Source: Mycetocola spongiae
GTDB taxonomy: Bacteria > Actinomycetota > Actinomycetes > Actinomycetales > Microbacteriaceae
DNA length: 64,000 nucleotides
Reading direction: 5' to 3'
Assembly: GCF_020424085.1 (NCBI RefSeq)
Contig: NZ_CP080203.1
Span: 2,976,001-3,040,000, forward strand
The notes under the pieces were generated by a model, which made no database searches, had not been told where the DNA came from, and saw nothing but the letters and a program-made list of their open reading frames with translations. Both the position numbers and the translations under genes were made by a program. Positions 42,930 to 51,952 of the stretch are shown one piece after another (within the stretch, counting starts at the first letter, position 1; every line of letters starts with the position of its first letter).

Positions 42930-43780
42930 GGCACGGGGCGTGGTGCTGCGCGGCTCGTGGTTCCGGGTGGCACCCGACCGTGGTGCTCGGTGGCCCGGCC
43001 CGTGGTGCTGGGTGGCCCGGCCCGTGGTGCTGCGTGGTTCGGGTCCTGTGCGGTTCGTGCCCTCGGTGCTGCGTGGTTCCTGCCCGTGGCGCTCTGCGTC
43101 CCGTGGTTCTGTGTGGCTTCGGCCCGTGGCACTGTGCGGTTCCCATCCGTGGTGCTGTGTGGTTCGGGTGCTTGGTGCTGTGTGGTTCGGGTGCTTGGTG
43201 CTGTGTGGTTCGGGTGCTTGGTGCTGTGCGGTTCCCGCCGGTGGCGTTCTGTGTCCCGTGGTTCTGCGTGGCTTCGGCCCGTGGTTTTGCGTGGCTTCGG
43301 TCCGTGGTGCTGTGCGGTTCCGGCCCGTGGCGCTCTGCGTCCCACGGTTCTGTGTGACTCCGGCTCGTGGTTTTGCGCGACTTCGGCCCGTGGTCCTGCA
43401 AGACCTCGGTCCGGGCTCCTGCGTTTGCGCGGTTCGGGTGCGTGGTGCTGTGTGGCTTCTGCCCGTGGTCCTGCGCGGTTCGTGATCCTGCGAGATGCCG
43501 GCCCCTGGTGCTGCGGGGCCGGGCCCGTGGTCCTGCATGACCTCGGTCCGGGCCCCTGCGCGTTTCTGCGCGGTCCGGGTGCGTGGTGCCGTGTGGCTTC
43601 AGTCCGTGGTGCTGTGTGGTTTGGAACCGTGGTGCTGCGCGGCCCGTGGCTCTGCGCGGCTCCGGCCCGTGGCTCTGAGTGGCTTCCGCCCGCGGCCCGG
43701 CATGGCTCCGGCCCGGGTTCCTGTGTGGTTTCGGCCCGCGGGCCTACGCGGCTCCTCGTCCTGCCTGGTTTCGGAGGGCG
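42930..43780. repeat. A-depleted 23-bp minisatellite region
   Basis: About 850 bp built from degenerate 23-bp units that begin GTGGTNCTG and end TTCGGNCC. Three identical units start at 43151, 43174 and 43197; many others (for example 43258 and 43281) are spaced by 23. The plus strand has almost no A. Every stop codon contains both T and A, so all six frames stay open for hundreds of codons. The period is not a multiple of three, so these long frames are artefacts. It lies between converging glpX and rmuC. The stretch 43781-44070 after it is plain GC-rich sequence with no gene seen. Confidence 0.85.
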
Positions 43781-44070
43781 AGGTGGCGGGGCCTGCCGGT
43801 GGATGGCGTCGCGGCGGCGAGTCTGGCGGCTGCGCGCTCCTTTAGAGGCAGTTGCGCGGCGGGGTTGCCGCCGTTCCCGAGCCACACTCGGCGGGCGTGC
43901 GGGGCGGTTGATGCCGGGATAGGCCCGCCCTGGGCCTCCGCGAGGGGAGGGGGCAGGATTTCCCGTTTGGCGGTCGGTAATAGGTCCGCTGCCCGGGGGC
44001 TGCCGGTGGCGGCCGACTTCTGGGGGCGGGGTGAGGCCGGGGTGAACCCGGTGTGGCCTCGGGGTGGCGG

Positions 44071-45648
44071 CTAGAACAGGCCCGCTTCCGGGCCGGACGT
44101 CGAGGGAAGGCCCGGGGCCGTTTTTTCGGTCCGGCGATCGGAGCCCTCGGTGGGGGCGGTCGCGGGCCCGGCGGTGTTTTGGGGAGGGGCGATATCCGCG
44201 GGGGCACCGGATTGTGTGGGAGCCTCCTCTGCCTCTGCCTCTGCCTCTGCCTCTGCCTCTGCCTCTGCCTCTGCCTCTGCCTCGTCCTCGCCCGGAACCG
44301 TGCCGCGCCCGCGGGCATCCGGGACGTTAAGGCCCGGGCCCTCCCGCTCGGCGTCGAGGGCCTCCACGAGTTCGTGGGCCGTGAGCTCGCGCGGGGTATC
44401 TTCGATCTCGGGGAGCGGGGCGATGAATTTGGATTCGTCGAGTCGGCCGAGCCGCCGCGCGCTGGGCAGCACCTGCCGCTCCATGGACCCCACAAAAACG
44501 TTGTAGTTTTTTACGGTGCGCTCGATGGAACGACCGAGCTTATCCAGGTGGCTCGCGGTGGTGGCCAGGCGCGAGTGCAATTCGCGGCTGAGGTCAAATA
44601 GCTCCTTGGCCTCGGTGGTGAGGACGTCCTGTTGCCAGCTGAAGGCCACGGTTTTAAGGACCGACCAGAGCGTGACCGGGGAGGCCAGCGCGACCCGCTT
44701 CGAGAACGCAAAATCGAGGAGCCCGCGGTCGGCCTCAAGCGCCGAGGACACCAGGGACTCGCTGGGGATGAAGGCGATGACCAGCTCGGGCGAGGCATCC
44801 AGCCCCTCCCAATAGGCCTTGGAGCCCAGGGCGGTGACGTGCTCGCGCACGGCCTTTACGTGGTCTCGCAGCAGCGCCTCGCGCCGCGCCCCCTCGGCCC
44901 CGGTGGCCTGGGCGGCGATGCCGCTGGCCTCCAGATAGGCGTTAGAGGGCACCTTGGCGTCTACCGCAATATTTTTGCCCCCGGGCAGGTGCACCACCAT
45001 ATCGGGGCGGCCAGCGCCGGAATCGCTGAGGATGCTGGACTGTACGGTGAAGTCCACGCGCTCGATCAGCCCCGCGGCCTCCACCACGTTGCGCAGCTGG
45101 GTTTCGCCCCAGACCCCGCGAATATTATTGGACCGGAGCGCCCCCGCGAGTGATTCCGCGGTGGAGCGCAGCCGCTCCTCGGATTCGGTGGCCGAGCGCA
45201 GCTGCTCGCTGAGCTCGCCGTGCTGCCGCGAGCGCTGGGCCTCCAGCTCCGTGACCGTGGCCTGCATGGTGTTGAGCGTGGCACGCACCGGGGCCAGGGC
45301 CTCGAGCACCTTACTCTCGGAGCCCTCGCGCTCGCGCTGGGCCGCGCGCTCCTCGCGCTGGCGCTGATCGAGCTCCACAAAGCGGCGGTGCTGTTCGCCC
45401 ACCTGCTCGCGCAGCTCCGCGGCGGTAGCCTCAAGCGCGGCGAGTTCCACGCGCATGGCCGAACGCAGCTCGGCCTCCTGCGCGCGCTGGGAGACCAGCT
45501 CGGCGCGATGCCGGGCCTCCAGCAGCTCGGGATCGGGGAACCCCGCGGCGGCGGCCGGGCCGCGGCCGCGCGCAAGCAACCACCCGAGGGTGCCGCCCAG
45601 GGCGAGACCCAGGAACAGGCCGAGGAGGAGAAGAAGTAGGGGGTCCAT
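44071..45648 (-). CDS. rmuC: DNA recombination protein RmuC
   Basis: 525-aa RmuC protein, which limits inversions at short inverted repeats. An N-terminal transmembrane helix (residues 3-26) is followed by a long coiled coil (about 45-165) and the conserved PD-(D/E)xK-like nuclease domain: IRGVWGETQLRNVVEAAGL, GRPDMVVHLPGGKNIAVDAKVP, and FIPSESLVSSALEADR. The C-terminal about 110 residues are disordered and include ten consecutive Glu-Ala pairs encoded by a hexanucleotide microsatellite. It converges on glpX across the minisatellite. Confidence 0.93.
   Translation of the reverse strand: MDPLLLLLLGLFLGLALGGTLGWLLARGRGPAAAAGFPDPELLEARHRAELVSQRAQEAELRSAMRVELAALEATAAELREQVGEQHRRFVELDQRQREERAAQREREGSESKVLEALAPVRATLNTMQATVTELEAQRSRQHGELSEQLRSATESEERLRSTAESLAGALRSNNIRGVWGETQLRNVVEAAGLIERVDFTVQSSILSDSGAGRPDMVVHLPGGKNIAVDAKVPSNAYLEASGIAAQATGAEGARREALLRDHVKAVREHVTALGSKAYWEGLDASPELVIAFIPSESLVSSALEADRGLLDFAFSKRVALASPVTLWSVLKTVAFSWQQDVLTTEAKELFDLSRELHSRLATTASHLDKLGRSIERTVKNYNVFVGSMERQVLPSARRLGRLDESKFIAPLPEIEDTPRELTAHELVEALDAEREGPGLNVPDARGRGTVPGEDEAEAEAEAEAEAEAEAEAEEAPTQSGAPADIAPPQNTAGPATAPTEGSDRRTEKTAPGLPSTSGPEAGLF
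44225..44283 (-). repeat. Hexanucleotide microsatellite inside rmuC
   Basis: About nine to ten perfect tandem copies of CTCTGC (GCAGAG on the coding strand), giving (EA)n. Slippage by whole units changes tail length but never the frame. Confidence 0.95.
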
Positions 45649-45709
45649 GTCCTAAGTGTGCGGCATACCCCCGACATTGCCGGGACCGGCGGGCCCCGCG
45701 CGCGGTGGC

Positions 45710-46468
45710 CTATTTATCTACGAGGGTGACCTCAAAGCTATAGCGGTCGGGACGGAACGTATGATGCGAGAACTCGATCGCCGCGCCGGCATTATCGTAG
45801 GCGCAGCGGGTCATGGTGAGGACCGCGGTATCCCCGCGCTGATCCAGCAGCTCGGCCTCCACGGGCGACGCCAGGCGGGCCCCGATGCGTTGCTGGGCCA
45901 CCCGCAGGTTCACGCCACGATTGCGCAGGATCTGATATAGCCCAAAGGTGGCAAGATCCTCGGCGCCGATTCCGGCGTGTGCGGCGGGAAGATAATTATC
46001 CATGATCGCGAGGGGCTTGCCCTCGGAGAGCCGCAGCCGGCGAATATGCAGTACCTCGCTGCCCACGGGCACGCTCAGCTCCGCGGCCACCTCGGCGGGT
46101 GCCGGGACCACCTCATGGGTGAGCACCTCGGTGCCGGGGTTTTTTCCGGCCCGGGCAAGATCGTCAAAGAGACTGGTGAGCGCCATCTTGCGACTCACCT
46201 GGCCCTGAACTACCTGGGTTCCGATGCCGCGCCGGCGCACCAGCAGGCCCTTATCCACGATCTCCTGGATCGCGCGACGCACGGTGGGGCGGGACAGCCC
46301 CAGCCGTTCGGCCAGCGCGATCTCGTTTTCGAGTTTCGCGCCCGGGGGCAGCGTGCCGTCCTGGATCGCCCGCTCGATGCGGGTGGACAGCTGGTGGTAG
46401 AGGGGAACCGGACCGGAGCGATCGAGGTCCATAAAGATATCGGTGGGGGATTCACTCTGAGCGTTCAT
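45710..46468 (-). CDS. GntR family regulator, HutC/UTRA type
   Basis: 252-aa transcription regulator. The N-terminal winged helix-turn-helix spans about residues 18-80 (PLYHQLSTRIERAIQDGTLPPG, LENEIALAERLGLSRPTVRRAIQEIVDKGLLVRRRGIGT). The UTRA effector domain follows (LRLSEGKPLAIMDNYLP, and a final RPDRYSFEV typical of HutC-like sugar-phosphate or histidine-pathway sensors). ATG 46468 has GGGAG upstream; a longer frame to 46675 is not family-like. It is divergent from ychF. The regulon is unknown. Confidence 0.9.
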   Translation of the reverse strand: MNAQSESPTDIFMDLDRSGPVPLYHQLSTRIERAIQDGTLPPGAKLENEIALAERLGLSRPTVRRAIQEIVDKGLLVRRRGIGTQVVQGQVSRKMALTSLFDDLARAGKNPGTEVLTHEVVPAPAEVAAELSVPVGSEVLHIRRLRLSEGKPLAIMDNYLPAAHAGIGAEDLATFGLYQILRNRGVNLRVAQQRIGARLASPVEAELLDQRGDTAVLTMTRCAYDNAGAAIEFSHHTFRPDRYSFEVTLVDK

Positions 46469-46617
46469 TTGTACTCCCGGGGTGCGCCGTATAAAGCTGT
46501 GGTATGTGGGGACAATAGCACTCGTTGTTGAAAATCGGTAGGGTTTGGCGGTTACCGGTATCGGCGACGGGGCGCACCGGTTCGGTCGCCGACTGGCCGT
46601 GTGGGGCGGTTGCCGGG

Positions 46618-46631
46618 TACGATAGACCCTC

Positions 46632-46634
<3 letters not shown>
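46618..46634 (+). promoter_or_regulatory. Probable leaderless promoter of ychF
   Basis: TACGAT (46618-46623) lies 8 nt before the GTG start at 46632, and no ribosome site is visible. Confidence 0.45.
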
Positions 46635-47705
<1,071 letters not shown>

Positions 47706-47706
47706 C

Positions 47707-47742
47707 ATGACCGTCTGTCGGAAATTACGTGCGGCAGAATGA
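47707..47742 (+). CDS. 11-aa leader peptide candidate before the receiver-domain gene
   Basis: A tiny ORF, MTVCRKLRAAE, begins 2 nt after the ychF stop and overlaps the next start by ATGA. It contains a TTA codon, rare in this high-GC chromosome. It may couple translation to the islet gene or be accidental. Confidence 0.3.
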   Translation: MTVCRKLRAAE

Positions 47743-48545
47743 GCAGGTCGCGAGGTTCGAATTCGAATCGGGTGTTTAGCCACGGTTCTAGAGTGTCTAG
47801 TTTATTTTTCCTTTGTCTCGCTGGGCTGGCATTCGTGATCAGTTTTACCGCATTCACAGAGCAGGGGTTTCCTAGAAATATCTTGGATTTTTTGGCCTTT
47901 CTATCCTTAGCTATTACGTCTTTCGCCGCTTATTTAGCGATTATGATTTTTCGAAATCAAGAAACGCAAGCAAGAGTTCACGCCGCTGAACAGAAAAATC
48001 TCCTAGAGGAGATTAGGCTAATATCCGAGGCCGCAGAACGAAATTCGGGTTCGGCGAACGATAAAGTCAGAGTCTTAATCCGTCTTTTCAACAAGTCGCA
48101 GAAATCGAAATCGAAACCTCCTTTGACCCAGGAACAGGTGGCTCACGTGCAGGCCGCCTCCGCTGTTCCGATTAAGAATGCGGCACAGATCCTCTGGGTT
48201 GATGACAATCCGGAATGGGTCTCGCTGGAACGAGAGACTTTTGAAACGGGAGGTCTCCCTAGCGTCTTGGTTTCTACCACGACACAGGCGCTTGAGCTTC
48301 TTGACAAAAATACGTTCAGCGTTGTTATCACAGACATGGGACGAGTCGAGGGTGAACGCGAAGGTTACGTTCTTCTGGACGCAATGCGAGCTCGTCATGA
48401 TACTACGCCTCTAATCGTATATTCCAGCTCGCGTCACCCAGAGCACGTCGCTGAAGTCCGTAAACATGGCGGACAAGGTGCAACGAATGAACCTTTTGAG
48501 CTTTTTGAACTCGTGATGAAAGAAGTAATCGGATTCAACGCCTGA
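47739..48545 (+). CDS. Two-TM protein with a receiver-like domain, low GC
   Basis: 268-aa protein. Two transmembrane segments (about 21-39 and 48-71) are followed by a charged coiled-coil-like helix (72-105) and a receiver-like domain (about 150-265). The acidic pair is D155/D156 in ILWVDDNPEW, the phospho-acceptor would be D199 (VVITDMG), and the Ser switch is at VYSSS. The conserved Lys before Pro-Phe is replaced: the sequence is TNEPF, with Glu251. The gene is much AT-richer than its neighbours and uses several TTA codons, which points to horizontal transfer. No histidine kinase is nearby. A membrane stress or defence sensor is conceivable but unproved. Confidence 0.75.
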   Translation: MSRSRGSNSNRVFSHGSRVSSLFFLCLAGLAFVISFTAFTEQGFPRNILDFLAFLSLAITSFAAYLAIMIFRNQETQARVHAAEQKNLLEEIRLISEAAERNSGSANDKVRVLIRLFNKSQKSKSKPPLTQEQVAHVQAASAVPIKNAAQILWVDDNPEWVSLERETFETGGLPSVLVSTTTQALELLDKNTFSVVITDMGRVEGEREGYVLLDAMRARHDTTPLIVYSSSRHPEHVAEVRKHGGQGATNEPFELFELVMKEVIGFNA

Positions 48546-48962
48546 ATGGCTTTCTTGTGAGTGTTAGATTCTGATCTGAATTACATTTCCTTTCTTGAAG
48601 CGAAGGTAAATCTGAATTTAGTAACTTTGTCGATACTTTTTATGTAGCACGCCCTTCGCTAGTCGATATTCGAATCGCGGCCCATTTTCTCGTTGTGTAC
48701 GCTGGCTGATACGAAAGGTCGCTGTCTCGGGTCAAGGGGGACTCTAGGCGGTTGGATCCGTGCCCCAGTCGCGACGAGCTACCCGTAAGCAATGCGATTT
48801 TACCCGCGAGAGAGTGATCGTCGGGCTGGAACAGGGTTGGTTATGAGGTGCATAGCTTTTTATGATGAAAGAGCACCGCCGTTCTTACGGTTTATACGTA
48901 AATCTGATGGAGAACCGCTAGGGCGCAGGGTATTTGTATCCCCAAGGAGAGCCCGGGTACAG
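48546..48962. other. Low-GC intergenic stretch of the islet
   Basis: 417 bp with no supported gene. AT-rich near 48560-48700, it then grades back to GC-rich. A plus-strand frame starting at 48792 (MRFYPRESDRRAG) runs on into the antisense of the next gene, so its later part is a shadow; its first about 50 codons could be a gene remnant. No direct repeats marking an insertion were found by eye. Confidence 0.4.
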
Positions 48963-49754
48963 CTACGCCCTGTGGATCTCCAGATCCCGGCGGCCCGGGG
49001 CGAACTCCTCGCGCAGCGCGCGGGCGGGGCGGTAATCGCCGCTGCGCAGCGTGCGGAAGCGCACCGGTTCCTCGGTTGCGAGCCCGGCGATGCGGGTGCG
49101 CAGACGGGTGACCTCGGCGGCCACGCCCTCGGGGTCAAGCCCATCGGCGTTAAAGATCGCGTGGGTCTCATAGGGGTCGATGCCCGAATAAAACAGGGTG
49201 CCGTGGCGCAGGCCAAACAGGATCGAATCGAGGTCGCCGCTGATCCCGCGCGGGCCCAGGGTGCGGGCATCCTCTCCCGCGGTCACGATGAGAAGGGCGC
49301 GTTTTCCCGCGAGCCTTCCGGCGCCATAGCGCTCGGGAAGCCCGGTCTCGGAATCCACGCCATCGGTGCCCAGCCCGGCACCAAAGACCCGGTCGATCCA
49401 GCCCTTCAACATGGCGGGAACGCCGTACCACCAGAGCGGGAACTGGATCACCAGCAGGTCGGCATCAAAGAGTTTTTGCTGCTCGGCCCGGACATCCGCG
49501 GGAAGCTCGCCGGCGTGCTGCGCCGCGATCCAGTTTTCGAGGAAACCGGCTCCGGAATCGGTGGCATGCTCCAGATCGGCGGGGCTCAGCAGCGGCTGGA
49601 ACCCCATTTTATAAAGATCGCTCGTGGCAACGGTATGGGTATTTTCCAGCTCCGCGCGGGCCGCGTCAAAGAGGTGACGGTTGAGGGAGTGCTCCGCGGG
49701 ATGCGCAAAAACATAGAGGGCGTGGGGGAGTGCTTGTGTGTCTGAAACGGTCAT
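48963..49754 (-). CDS. NAD(P)H oxidoreductase, flavodoxin-like quinone reductase
   Basis: 263-aa flavoprotein of the NQO/KefF/MdaB group that reduces quinones by two electrons. The N-terminal YVFAHPAEHSLNRHLFDAA, FPLWWYGVPAMLKGWIDRVF and the LLIVTAGE loop are the family's FMN and quinone-site motifs. It is divergent from an HxlR regulator, an arrangement known for electrophile- or quinone-induced reductases, so induction by quinone or disulfide stress is likely. The ATG at 49754 leaves 47 nt to the regulator start. Confidence 0.92.
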   Translation of the reverse strand: MTVSDTQALPHALYVFAHPAEHSLNRHLFDAARAELENTHTVATSDLYKMGFQPLLSPADLEHATDSGAGFLENWIAAQHAGELPADVRAEQQKLFDADLLVIQFPLWWYGVPAMLKGWIDRVFGAGLGTDGVDSETGLPERYGAGRLAGKRALLIVTAGEDARTLGPRGISGDLDSILFGLRHGTLFYSGIDPYETHAIFNADGLDPEGVAAEVTRLRTRIAGLATEEPVRFRTLRSGDYRPARALREEFAPGRRDLEIHRA

Positions 49755-49770
49755 GAGACCATTTCAACAG

Positions 49771-49793
49771 GTACCTCACGATCTGTGAAGTAT
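49771..49793. promoter_or_regulatory. Putative HxlR operator
   Basis: GTACCTCAC (49771-49779) and GTGAAGTAT (49785-49793) are inverted copies (7 of 9 positions) with a 5-nt centre. It lies in the 47-bp gap between the divergent genes and overlaps a -10-like TATGCA (49791-49796), so a bound repressor would shut both. Confidence 0.5.
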
Positions 49794-49801
49794 GCACTTT
49801 A

Positions 49802-50194
49802 ATGTCACATACCGACCAAAAGGATAGTATTGGAATGCGGGAAGCCACAAAAAGCGCGCTCGAGGTCTGCCCGGTAGAGGTCACGATGAGCGTGATCGGC
49901 GGCTGCTGGAAGCTCACCATCATCGAACACCTCCTGGATGGCACGCTGCGCTTTGGCGAGCTGCGCCGCGCCGTGGGTGCCGTGACCGATCGTGTACTTA
50001 CGCGGCAGCTGCGCGAGCTGGAGGCCGATGGCCTGGTCAGCCGCACCGTTTTTGCGGAGGTTCCGCCGCGCGTGGAATATGCGCTTACGCCGCTGGGCGA
50101 GACCCTGCGTCCCCTGGTGCACGGAATCGATAGCTGGGGGAAGCAGTGGGCGCGGGCGCAGGGGGCCGTTCTTTGGGGGCAGCAGACCCCGTAG
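49802..50194 (+). CDS. HxlR family transcriptional regulator
   Basis: 130-aa winged-helix protein of the HxlR type: CPVEVTMSVIGGCWKLTIIEHLLDGTLRFGELRRAVGAVTDRVLTRQLRELEADGLVSRTVFAEVPPRVEYALTPLGETL is recognisable in its pieces, with the family's early Cys (in EVCPVEV, residue 23) that serves as a redox sensor in YodB/HypR-like members. The start is ATG 49802 (leaderless) or ATG 49835 (AGGA upstream); both keep the whole domain. It probably represses the divergent quinone reductase. Confidence 0.9.
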   Translation: MSHTDQKDSIGMREATKSALEVCPVEVTMSVIGGCWKLTIIEHLLDGTLRFGELRRAVGAVTDRVLTRQLRELEADGLVSRTVFAEVPPRVEYALTPLGETLRPLVHGIDSWGKQWARAQGAVLWGQQTP

Positions 50195-50201
50195 AGCGCA
50201 A

Positions 50202-50230
50202 AAAGCCCCGGCCGCCGGGGCCGGGGCTTT
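50202..50230. terminator. Bidirectional terminator after hxlR
   Basis: AAAGCCCCGGCC (50202-50213) pairs with GGCCGGGGCTTT (50219-50230); A and T tails flank it on both sides. It serves hxlR and the opposing lipoprotein gene. Confidence 0.8.
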
Positions 50231-50241
50231 ATCGCTGCGGA

Positions 50242-50757
50242 CTAGGGGCGAGCGGCCGAGCCGACCTGCGCACCCGCAATCGAGGTATTCAGCGTGTTCA
50301 GGCCGGGAACGGAGGCGGCCACGCGATTCATCACGTCACCCGCGATCGGGCCGGCGTTTCCGGACTGCACGGCACCGGTGAAGTTCACGGTCACGGTACC
50401 CGCGGCGCTCTCCACGATCGAATCCACATAGCAGTACGGGCTACCCACCGAGCAGGCGTCGCGGAAACTCGCGATGTCCAGCGAGGCGAGCAGCGCGGTC
50501 TGGGTTTGGGCGGCGATACCCGGGGAGGTCTCCACCGTCGGCGGTACCGGGTTGGGCCCGCCCGAGGTTTCCTCGGGTGCGGGAGCCTCGGTGGGCTCGG
50601 GATTCGAGGTCTCCTCGGGGGTGGGCTCCCCGCTCGGCGAGGCCGAGGCCGAGGCGCTCGGGGACGCCGAGGCGGAGGCGCTCGGGGACTCCGGCTTCGG
50701 CTGGGCACAGCCGGCGAGCAGGAGAACCGCGGCAAGAATCGGAATAATGCGTTTCAT
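50242..50757 (-). CDS. Lipoprotein with Ser/Ala-Pro repeat linker
   Basis: 171-aa secreted lipoprotein. The lipobox LLAGC lies at about residue 17. A repeat linker (SASASASPSASASASPSG, then Pro/Glu/Thr) spans to about residue 75; the DNA holds a 24-bp tandem duplication at 50645-50692. The C-terminal about 95 residues (ASFRDACSVGSPYCYVDSIVESAAGTVTVNF in pieces) form a small domain with two cysteines. The function is unknown. The ATG at 50757 is 10 nt from the cysteine desulfurase stop, so it could be read as the last gene of the NAD operon. Confidence 0.82.
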   Translation of the reverse strand: MKRIIPILAAVLLLAGCAQPKPESPSASASASPSASASASPSGEPTPEETSNPEPTEAPAPEETSGGPNPVPPTVETSPGIAAQTQTALLASLDIASFRDACSVGSPYCYVDSIVESAAGTVTVNFTGAVQSGNAGPIAGDVMNRVAASVPGLNTLNTSIAGAQVGSAARP

Positions 50758-50767
50758 ATTTACCACT

Positions 50768-51952
50768 CTATTCGCCTTCCCCCGCGGCGGGGCGCGCGGC
50801 TCGCCCGGGGAACGCCCCGCGCAGCGTCTCGACCGCATGGCGCACCGCCGCCACGATACGTACACTATCGGCCACCCCAAAACTGCGGGGCAGGCTCAGG
50901 CGCACGGCGGTCTGCGCGAGGCCGGAATCCACGCCCAGGGCCAGGAGCGCGGGGGAGGGCTCGGTGCTGCCCGCGGCGCAGGCCGAACCGCTGGAACACA
51001 GGATCGAGGAGCGCTCCAGCTCCAGGAGTACCGCCTCGCCCGCGGTGCCCTCAAAAAGAAACGACGCGTGTGCGGGAAGCCGGCGCGTGCGATGCCCGGT
51101 CAGCACGGATCCGGGAACCTCCGCAAGGATCCGCGAAATGAGTTCCTCGCGCAGCACCGCGAGCCGCGCGGATGCCTCCACGCGCTCCGCCTCGGCCAGC
51201 TCCAGCGCGCGGGCGAGCCCCACGGCCCCCGCCACGTTTTGGGTGCCCGAGCGCGAGCCGCGCTCCTGACCGCCGCCATAGTGCAGCGGTTCGAGCGGCA
51301 CCCGCCCGCGAATATAGAGCGCGCCGATGCCCTTGGGGGTGCCCACCTTATGTCCGGAAACGGTCGCGGAATCCACCCCGAGCTCGCGCATATTCAGGGG
51401 GAGCCAGCCGGCGGCCTGCACCGCATCGGTATGCATTCGGGCCCCGGATTCCCGGGCCAGCGCCGAGAGCGCCGCAATATCCTGCACGCTCCCAAACTCG
51501 TTATTGGCATAGGCGATACTCACCAGCGTCGCGCCCGGTTCCAGCGCCTCCGCCAGAGCCTGCGGGGTGATCAGGCCCGCGGAATCCACGGCCACCGCGG
51601 CCTCCCGCACCCCGTGCAATCGCCGCAGCGCCGCGGCCGAGGCGAGCACCGAGGAGTGCTCGGTCTCGGCCCGGATCACGCGCGCGGCGGGATCGGCCGC
51701 GCCCAGCGTGATCCCGCGCAGCGCCAGATTATTGCCCTCGGTTCCCCCCGAGGTGAACACGATATCGCCCGCGCGCACCCCGAATATCGCGGCCACCCGT
51801 TCGCGGGCCTCGGTCAGCGCCCGGGCCGCGCTCAGGCCCAGATGGTGGCGGCTCGACGGGTTGCCAAACTCCCGCGTGAGATACGGCCACATCGCCTCCA
51901 ATACCTCGGGGCGCGCGGCATCGGTGGCCGCGGCATCCAGATAGAGGCTCAT
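50768..51952 (-). CDS. Cysteine desulfurase (NifS/IscS-like) of the NAD operon
   Basis: 394-aa PLP enzyme that moves sulfur from cysteine to a protein persulfide. The PLP lysine is in TVSGHKVGTPKGIGALY. The catalytic Cys is in SSILCSSGSACAAG, the group I loop. It opens MSLYLDAAATDAARPEVLEAM, typical of NifS-like enzymes. It overlaps nadC by 4 nt. Such desulfurases commonly sit with nadA and are thought to supply sulfur for the NadA [4Fe-4S] cluster. Confidence 0.93.
   Translation of the reverse strand: MSLYLDAAATDAARPEVLEAMWPYLTREFGNPSSRHHLGLSAARALTEARERVAAIFGVRAGDIVFTSGGTEGNNLALRGITLGAADPAARVIRAETEHSSVLASAAALRRLHGVREAAVAVDSAGLITPQALAEALEPGATLVSIAYANNEFGSVQDIAALSALARESGARMHTDAVQAAGWLPLNMRELGVDSATVSGHKVGTPKGIGALYIRGRVPLEPLHYGGGQERGSRSGTQNVAGAVGLARALELAEAERVEASARLAVLREELISRILAEVPGSVLTGHRTRRLPAHASFLFEGTAGEAVLLELERSSILCSSGSACAAGSTEPSPALLALGVDSGLAQTAVRLSLPRSFGVADSVRIVAAVRHAVETLRGAFPGRAARPAAGEGE

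Noticed and set aside
43151-43242. CRISPR array
   Set aside because: Units are contiguous 23-mers with no unique spacers, no palindromic repeat and no cas genes in the window.
42855-43922. Six overlapping long open frames on both strands (for example 42957-43922 plus and 42869-43885 minus) as His/Pro-rich or Cys/Val-rich proteins
   Set aside because: They are open only because the 23-bp repeats lack A on the plus strand, so no stop codon can occur. The repeat period shifts the frame, and all six frames are equally open.
47739-48545. Ordinary two-component response regulator
   Set aside because: It has no DNA-binding output domain and no neighbouring kinase, two membrane helices precede the receiver-like domain, and the conserved Lys is replaced.
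48792-49745. 317-codon plus-strand gene across the islet edge
   Set aside because: From about 48960 on it is the antisense of the quinone reductase gene. Only its first about 50 codons are independent and they match nothing known.
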